Shown here: positions 58,780 through 64,000 of the stretch, one piece after another
Layout: each line of letters starts with the position of its first letter
How positions within the stretch are numbered: position 1 is the first letter of the stretch
Assembly (NCBI GenBank): GCA_036426205.1
Contig: CM071570.1
Coordinates: forward strand, 1,468,788 to 1,532,787
Direction: 5' to 3'
Length of the DNA: 64,000 bases
Origin: Ascaphus truei
Taxonomy: Eukaryota; Chordata; Amphibia; Anura; Ascaphidae
The notes under the pieces: model-generated
The model's input: the letters and a program-made list of their open reading frames with translations, nothing else
Told to the model about the DNA's origin: nothing
Databases searched by the model: none
Translations under genes and position numbers: made by a program

Positions 58780-59640
58780 AAGTGCCATCAGGGGCGCATG
58801 CGTGGCGTGAATGGAGGAAGCTGATTAGTACAGATCCGTTCGCGGCTGGAAAGAATACACATAAAAAAAAGCTCGTCAATCGGCTCGATTCAGGTACCGG
58901 ACCCTCGCAACACTCATAGGAGTTCTCTTGTCCCATTTAAATGCGCTGAAGAGGAAGGGGGAAACAAAGGAGAGAAAAAAAACGAACACAACTAACTTTT
59001 TCAGACGGCGCACGGGAGCTGTAAACATGGAGGTGGTCAGTGTACAGCCACATGAGGATGACCTGGAGACCTTCCTTACAGGCTCGGATACAGCCGAAGG
59101 GGGCCCGACGCCCAATAAGCACATCCGAAATGCAGGTCCTTTATGAGAACATCAAAGCTTTATTCCAAAGTGAATAACAAATGGCGCTATAAATACTAAT
59201 ATAAAGGAAAATGCATATAAAGTGCTATATCGATGGTACTTGACCCCAGACAGATTGCCCAAAATGTATGGGAGTGTCTCCCCGAATTGCTTTTAGTGCT
59301 GTGGGCAGAGAGGGTCAATGGCAAATATCTGGTGGAAATGCCGATGATAGCAAGCCTTTGGACAGCGATTGCTGACCTTATAAATAGTCCTAAATATAAC
59401 ATTGAGATTGAGTCCATGGTCAGCCCTACTAAATGAGACCCCATTAAACCGACCATACTATAAGTGCAAGCTCACTTTGTATATTCTGTCGGCAAGCAGA
59501 TGCATCATAGCGGCCTCCTGGAAGGGTCTTATGCCGAATATAGCCAAAATAATGTATTGAATCTGGCTTACATTACGAAAACATGACAGCATATTTAACA
59601 GACTCCATGCACAAGTTTAGAAATATTTGTGACCTTGGCT
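58780..59640 (+). pseudogene. Internally deleted L1 (front region plus ORF2 end)
   Basis: From about 59200: RWYLTPDRLPKMYGSVSP, IWWK and SASRCIIAASWKGLMPNIAK, the C-terminal part of L1 ORF2 as seen at 35.6-36.4 kb. Upstream, 59027-59143 encodes MEVVSVQPHEDDLETFLTGS, possibly the start of an ORF1. The endonuclease and reverse transcriptase are absent, so most of the element has been deleted. Confidence 0.65.
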
Positions 59641-59799
59641 AGACAGAATGGCAGAGCCGGGGCTTGTAGGGCAGGATCCGGAGCTCTAGACCCGGAGCCG
59701 AAGTGGGGGAACATTTTTTGGGAAAGTGCCCAGAGCCTGAGCGTTGTATTGGCCAAGATGATTCAGGAATGGGTTTTCGATGTTGACCTAGTGGACTGC

Positions 59800-60025
59800 A
59801 TTATAACAAATGGAAAAAAAGAAGGGTATCTGACCACCATGGATCTCAGAAAAGGGTACTGGCAGATCCCTTTAACCTAGGAGGCTAGGGAGAAGTCGGC
59901 AAGACACCCCAAGTGGCCTCTATGAGTTTTTAGTAATGCCCTTTGGGATGAAGAATGCCCCGGCTACCTTCCTACGCATGGTCAAATCGATTGCTAGAGG
60001 GTATGCTAGGGCTTATCTAGATATT
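59800..60025 (+). pseudogene. Gypsy pol, reverse transcriptase first part
   Basis: YLTTMDLRKGYWQIPLT (from about 59827) is the Gypsy palm motif that holds the first catalytic Asp. Frameshifted pieces of the PFGMKNAP-type motif follow. The frame reaches AYLDI at 60025, where a 3.56-kb insertion begins. It continues at 63584. Confidence 0.85.
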
Positions 60026-60625
60026 AATAACAAAAAAAAAAAAAAAAGGGAGAAGCGCAGTCAATGAGGGGTTGTGATTAAACTAATGATCTTTTTGAAT
60101 GACCTTGTCCCAAGGAAATCCCTTAGGACAACAATGATAAAAATCAATACATGAATAGTAATTAAAATAGTGCAGATGGAGTAGATATGCGGTTACACTT
60201 AATGGGTCTCCAGGGGATTGAAAAAGGGGTAGCCCGATGGATAGTCTCAATCCTGCAAGTTGTGCACTGCCCGGGCAGGTGTAAAGTGAAGAGGGGTACC
60301 CCAGGGTTGAGACAATGCTAAATGCGCTCACCCTTAAAGTACTGTGGATCCTTGGCGGCCTGTAGTCCTCTAGTTGACAAAAAAAACCGCTCCGGTGCAC
60401 ACTGCTTGGATGTGCTATAGCACGCGATCAACGTAGCCCTCCGGGTGTCCGGGTCTTAGTCACATTCCGGCTGTGACGCACAGACCCTTCCCGGTAGTCT
60501 CTGGCTCCGTCTCTCAGTGCTCCTCCTCCTGATGGTTAACAATGACCATGTAAACAACCCAGCATGTGGTGTTATCCGCTCCTCTCAAACGCACTGATGG
60601 AAAGCAAACACCCTATTGCTCCTCC

Positions 60626-60658
60626 TCCTACGCGTTTCACCAAAGGCTTCGTCAGGGA
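60626..60658 (-). ncRNA. Hammerhead ribozyme core, left arm
   Basis: Minus strand: stem I UCC, core CUGACGA, stem II CC-UUU-GG with a bulged G, GAAA, palindrome ACGCGU, cleavable A, then GGA closing stem I. The mirror copy is at 62700. Confidence 0.7.
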
Positions 60659-61383
60659 TAACGTTACACCATGTGCCATCATGATTTATAGCAAAGTTAA
60701 TTGCAATAGCTTAATTGTCCAATTGGTAACTTATTCAAACTTGCTAGTTTTCAAATGCATCCATTATTCGGACGGACTGGTGCCAAACAGGATATATGAC
60801 TGGTTCATGTCACAAAAAAAGAAAAGAAAAAAAACACAATAATGTACAAAATGCTAAAAATCATTAAAGTTGATTATAAAGTATTAAAAATATGATAAAT
60901 TGATTTTAAAATTAATGTTCACAAAGAATAATACAATAGATGAAATAAATACATTCCTTTATAAATTGATTGAAGATGGTCATTTATAACATTAAAATTC
61001 AATGGTAGGTGGTATTATTTTTATTAATTTTATATTAAACTAATAATTGGAACACATTTTATAATCCACAAACATTATCAAAAATGAATGCTTATTGACC
61101 AAATACAAAAAGATTAATACATAAAGTATACTCCTTCACACGTTGATTGGTAGGATCATTTGAAGCATTGATATGTATTGTTCATTATTGTAAAAGCTAA
61201 ATAATTTAAGATACATTCTTAACCCATAAACATTTTCAAAAAAGTGCTGACTAACATAAATACGGTAGATCGATGCATAGTATAGAGTAGTTTATAAAAG
61301 AGATTTTGAACCATATAAAATCTGATAAAGAATAAAAATGATATCAACTTTTATCATTAAAAGGTATCGGTGACAGATGTCAA

Positions 61384-61718
61384 CTATTGAAAAGCTAAAA
61401 GATCCAACTCTTCATTAAGACCTACTGGACTCATCGTTTGTAATTTAAATATCCAGTAGGTCTCCTGTTTCCTAAGTTTTAGAGTCTGTCACCCCTCATG
61501 GTTGTTTGACTAATGTGTTCGATGCCCACAATCGATAATCCTCCACGTCTTTATATGGGTGATAAAAAATGGCGGGAAACCCCATGCCCAAGGAAACCTC
61601 TTAAAATGTTTCTCCTGTGCTCAGTAAAATGTTCCTTTAAACTTCTCTTTGTGCGGCCTATATAACGAAGGCCGCATGGACAACTCAGCAGATAAACAAC
61701 ATATGTTGTATTACAGTT
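61384..61718 (-). pseudogene. GIY-YIG endonuclease C-terminus, left arm
   Basis: Readable on the minus strand: YVVYLLSCPCGLRYIGRTKR (the GIY-YIG core, here YVVYLLSC and LRYIGRT), SLKEHFTEHRRN, and after frameshifts YWIFKLQTMSP, then a stop at 61384. This nuclease makes the target nick for Penelope-like retrotransposition. Broken. Confidence 0.8.
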
Positions 61719-61723
61719 AATGA

Positions 61724-61969
61724 ACTGAGCACAGGAGAAACATTTTAAGAGGTTTCCTTGGACATGGGGTTTCCTGCCATTTTTTATCAGCCCATAATAA
61801 AGACGTAGGAGGATTATCGATTGTGGGCATCGAACACATTAGTCAAACAACCATGAGGGGTGACAGACTTCTAAAACTTAGGAAACAGGAGACCTACTGG
61901 ATATTTAAATTACAAACGATGAGTCCAGTAGGTCTGAATGAAGAGTTGGATCTTTTAGCTTTTCAATAG
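61724..61969 (+). pseudogene. GIY-YIG endonuclease C-terminus, right arm
   Basis: Mirror of the left-arm frame, starting later and so lacking the GIY and YIG motifs. ETYWIFKLQTMSPVGLNEEL and LDLLAFQ precede a stop at 61967-61969. Confidence 0.8.
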
Positions 61970-62699
61970 TTGACATCTGTCACCGATACCTTTTAATGAT
62001 AAAAAGTTGATATCATTTTTATTCTTTATCAGATTTTATATGGTTCAAATCTCTTTTATAAACTATCTATACTATGCATCGATCTACCGTATTTATGTTA
62101 GTCAGCACTTTATTTGAAAATGTTTATGGGTTAAGAATGTATCTTAAATTATTTAGCTTTAACAATAATGAACAATACATATCAATGCTTCAGAATGATC
62201 CATACCAATCAACGTGTGAAGGAGTATACTTTATGTATTAATCTTTTTGTATTTGGTCAATAAGCTATTCATTTTTGATAATGTTTGTGGATTATAAAAT
62301 GTGTTCCAATTATTTAGTTAATATAAAATTAATAAAAATAAATACCACCTAGCATTGAATTTTAATGTTTAATAATGACCATCTTCAATCAATTTATAAA
62401 GGAATGTATTTATTTCATCTATTGTATTATTCTTTGTGAAACATTAATTTTAAAATCAATTTATCAATATTTTTAATACTTTATAATCAACTTTAATGAT
62501 ATTTAGCATTTTGTACAATTATTGTGTTTTTTTTCTTTTCTTTTTGTGACATGAACCAGTCATATATACTGTTTGCACCAGTCCGTCCGAATAATGGATG
62601 CATTTGAATACTAGCAAAGTTGAATAAGTTACCAATTGGACAATTAAGCTATTGCAATTAACTTTGCTATAAATCATGATGGCACATGGTGTAACGTTA

Positions 62700-62733
62700 T
62701 CCCTGACGAAGCCTTTTGGTGAAACGCGTAGGA
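62700..62733 (+). ncRNA. Hammerhead ribozyme core, right arm
   Basis: UCC, CUGACGA (62703-62709), AGCC-UUUU-GGU, GAAA (62721-62724), CGCGU, A, GGA. Same as the left arm except for one extra U in the stem II loop. Confidence 0.72.
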
Positions 62734-63583
62734 GGAGGAGCAATAGGGTGTTTGCTTTCCATCAGTGCGTTTGAGAGGAGCGGATAACACCACATGCTGG
62801 GTTGTTTACATGGTCATTGGTAACCATCAGGAGGAGGAGCACTGAGAGACGGAGCCCAGAGACTACCGGGAAGGGTCTGTGCGTCACAGCCGGAAGTGAC
62901 ATCAGACCCGGACACCCGGAGGGCTACGTGGTATCGCGTGCTATAGCACATCCAAGCAGTGTGCACCGGAGCGTTTTTTTGTCATCTGAGGGACTACAGG
63001 ACCGCCAAGGATCCACAGTACTTTAAGGGTGAGCGCATTTAGCATTGTCTCAACCCTGGGGTACCCCTCTTCACTTATACCTGCCCGGGCAGTGCACAAC
63101 TTGCAGGATTGAGACTATCCATCGGGCTACCCCCGTTTTCAATCCCCTGGAGACCCATTAAGTGTAACCGCATATCTACTCCATCTGCACTATTTTTAAT
63201 TACTATTCATGTATTGATTTTTATCATTGTTGTCCTAGAGGGATTTCCTTGGGACAAGGTCATTCAATAAAGATCATTAGTTTAATCACAACCCCTCATT
63301 GACTGCGCTTCTCCCTTTTTTTTTTTTTTTTTGTTATTGTTGTCACGTTCATATCAGGGACTGGGGGGTCCCTGTTTTAAGAAGCTGCACTTACCATCGG
63401 GTTGTGATTATTTTAATTATATATATATATACATATACATTTTCTAGCAAACCCCTATATGCACTGGACTGGTTCATGTCACATGTTTATTTGAATTTTG
63501 TTTTTTGTTTTTTACTTTGCTTCAGTGCCCATATTCAAACTAACATCCCATTCGGCGCTTTTACTCTTTTTGTTTTTTCTTGT

Positions 63584-64000
63584 CTTATCTAGATATTGCT
63601 GTGTTCAGTAACTCTTGGGAATTACACTTAATTCATGTAGCTGCGGTGCTAGCTAGGATTAGGGAGGCAGGTCTCACCTTGAAACCCACCAAGTGCTTAG
63701 TAGGGATGGCAGAAGTCTTATACCTAGGGCATAGGGTGGGTGGAGGGCACCTCAAGCCAGAACCAGCTAAGGTAGAGGCAGTAGTGCAGTGGCCCACTCC
63801 CAAGAAGCAGGTTATGGCGTTCCTAGGCACCGCAGGCTAATATAGGAAGTTTGTTCCCCAGTATAGTGCCATTGCCAAACCCCTGACTGACTTGACCCAG
63901 AAGCGACTGTCTGTGCTGGTAGTCTGGTCTCTAGCCTGTGAAAAAGCATTCCAGGCTTTGAAGACTGCACTGGCCAGTTCACCCATCCTTGCAGCTCCAG
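63584..64000 (+). pseudogene. Gypsy pol, reverse transcriptase/RNase H part
   Basis: Continues from 60025: YLDIAVFSNSWELHL, LKPTKCLVGMAEVLYLGHRV, KVEAVVQWPTPKKQ, FLGTAG, then a TAA at 63838 where YYRKFV follows in frame. It runs to the window end (ACEKAFQALKTALASSPILA, tether and start of RNase H). The catalytic YxDD motif reads YLD-I, with one Asp codon missing, so the enzyme would be dead even without the insertion. Confidence 0.9.

Larger units (their letters stand above)
60026..63583. mobile_element. Penelope-like element, palindromic insertion
   Basis: Flanked by a perfect 14-bp duplication CTTATCTAGATATT (60012-60025 and 63584-63597). Arms of about 1.6 kb (60026-61624 and 61724-63337) are inverted copies around a 99-bp spacer, with a 246-bp unique tail at 63338-63583. 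Each arm holds the 3' end of a GIY-YIG frame pointing outward, a long AT-rich region, and a hammerhead core. Penelope-like elements combine reverse transcriptase with GIY-YIG endonuclease and carry hammerheads. Here both copies are truncated before the reverse transcriptase. Confidence 0.85.

Noticed and set aside
1..64000. tRNA, rRNA or snRNA genes
   Set aside because: I looked for B-box-like GGTTCRANNCC and snRNA landmarks and saw no convincing cloverleaf or conserved core; a covariance-model scan would settle it.

Overview
This window looks like repeat-rich, non-coding-dominated DNA from a vertebrate, most likely an anuran amphibian. Supporting signs are L2-type tails ending in a GCGCTATATAAATAAA-like motif plus (ATAC)n, L1/Tx1-like LINEs, a Harbinger transposase with an intron, Tc1, hAT, Tigger-like and Helitron-like DNA elements, and Penelope-like retroelements with hammerhead ribozyme cores. 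The species cannot be fixed from the sequence alone. No bacterial operons, CRISPR arrays, rRNA or convincing tRNA genes were seen.

Genes. (1) 7796-8443 (+) is an intact, intronless, very divergent forkhead (Fox) protein. (2) 21949-22566 (-) is a second divergent forkhead gene. Its domain is complete only if read upstream of the first in-frame ATG, and the natural upstream ATG is separated by a one-base slip in an A8 run. The two share a derived recognition helix and look like members of one fast-evolving family. (3) On the minus strand, four exons (31317-31840, 32309-32410, 35080-35139, 48113-48263) chain with consistent splice sites and phases. They form the 3' part of a spliced gene with a leucine-rich C-terminal helix and a Pro/Ser-rich tail; a fifth exon at 54809-54880 is possible. 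Its introns are swollen by nested transposons.

Layout. 0-7 kb: LTR fragments, a hAT element with a perfect 8-bp duplication, minisatellites. 7.8-8.4 kb: forkhead gene 1. 9.4-12.3 kb: Tigger-like MITE and Harbinger transposase pseudogene. 13-21 kb: Helitron-like end, an intron-containing Tc1/mariner-like transposase (-) head-to-head with a coiled-coil accessory-type ORF (+), a solo LTR, a hammerhead-bearing insertion, and an inverted/tandem array with a 16-bp duplication. 21.9-22.6 kb: forkhead gene 2. 22.8-30.9 kb: L1 remnant with tandem 5' monomers, nested LTRs, CR1-like LINE. 31-48 kb: the spliced gene, holding a 5-kb L1 with an inverted 5' end and a Tc1 > LTR > hAT nest. 49.9-52.3 kb: Tc1 element with about 210-bp terminal repeats and two insertions. 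55-58.6 kb: two long related LTRs. 58.8-64 kb: internally deleted L1 and a Gypsy pol split by a 3.56-kb palindromic Penelope-like insertion carrying a hammerhead core in each arm.

The most notable theme is a set of insertions (15300-16000, 19325-20739, 60026-63583, perhaps 35845-36249) that share 12-16-nt target duplications; three of the four carry inverted repeats and three of the four carry hammerhead cores. The second theme is the pair of divergent forkhead genes. Element names rest on visible motifs and recalled family features; no database search was possible.
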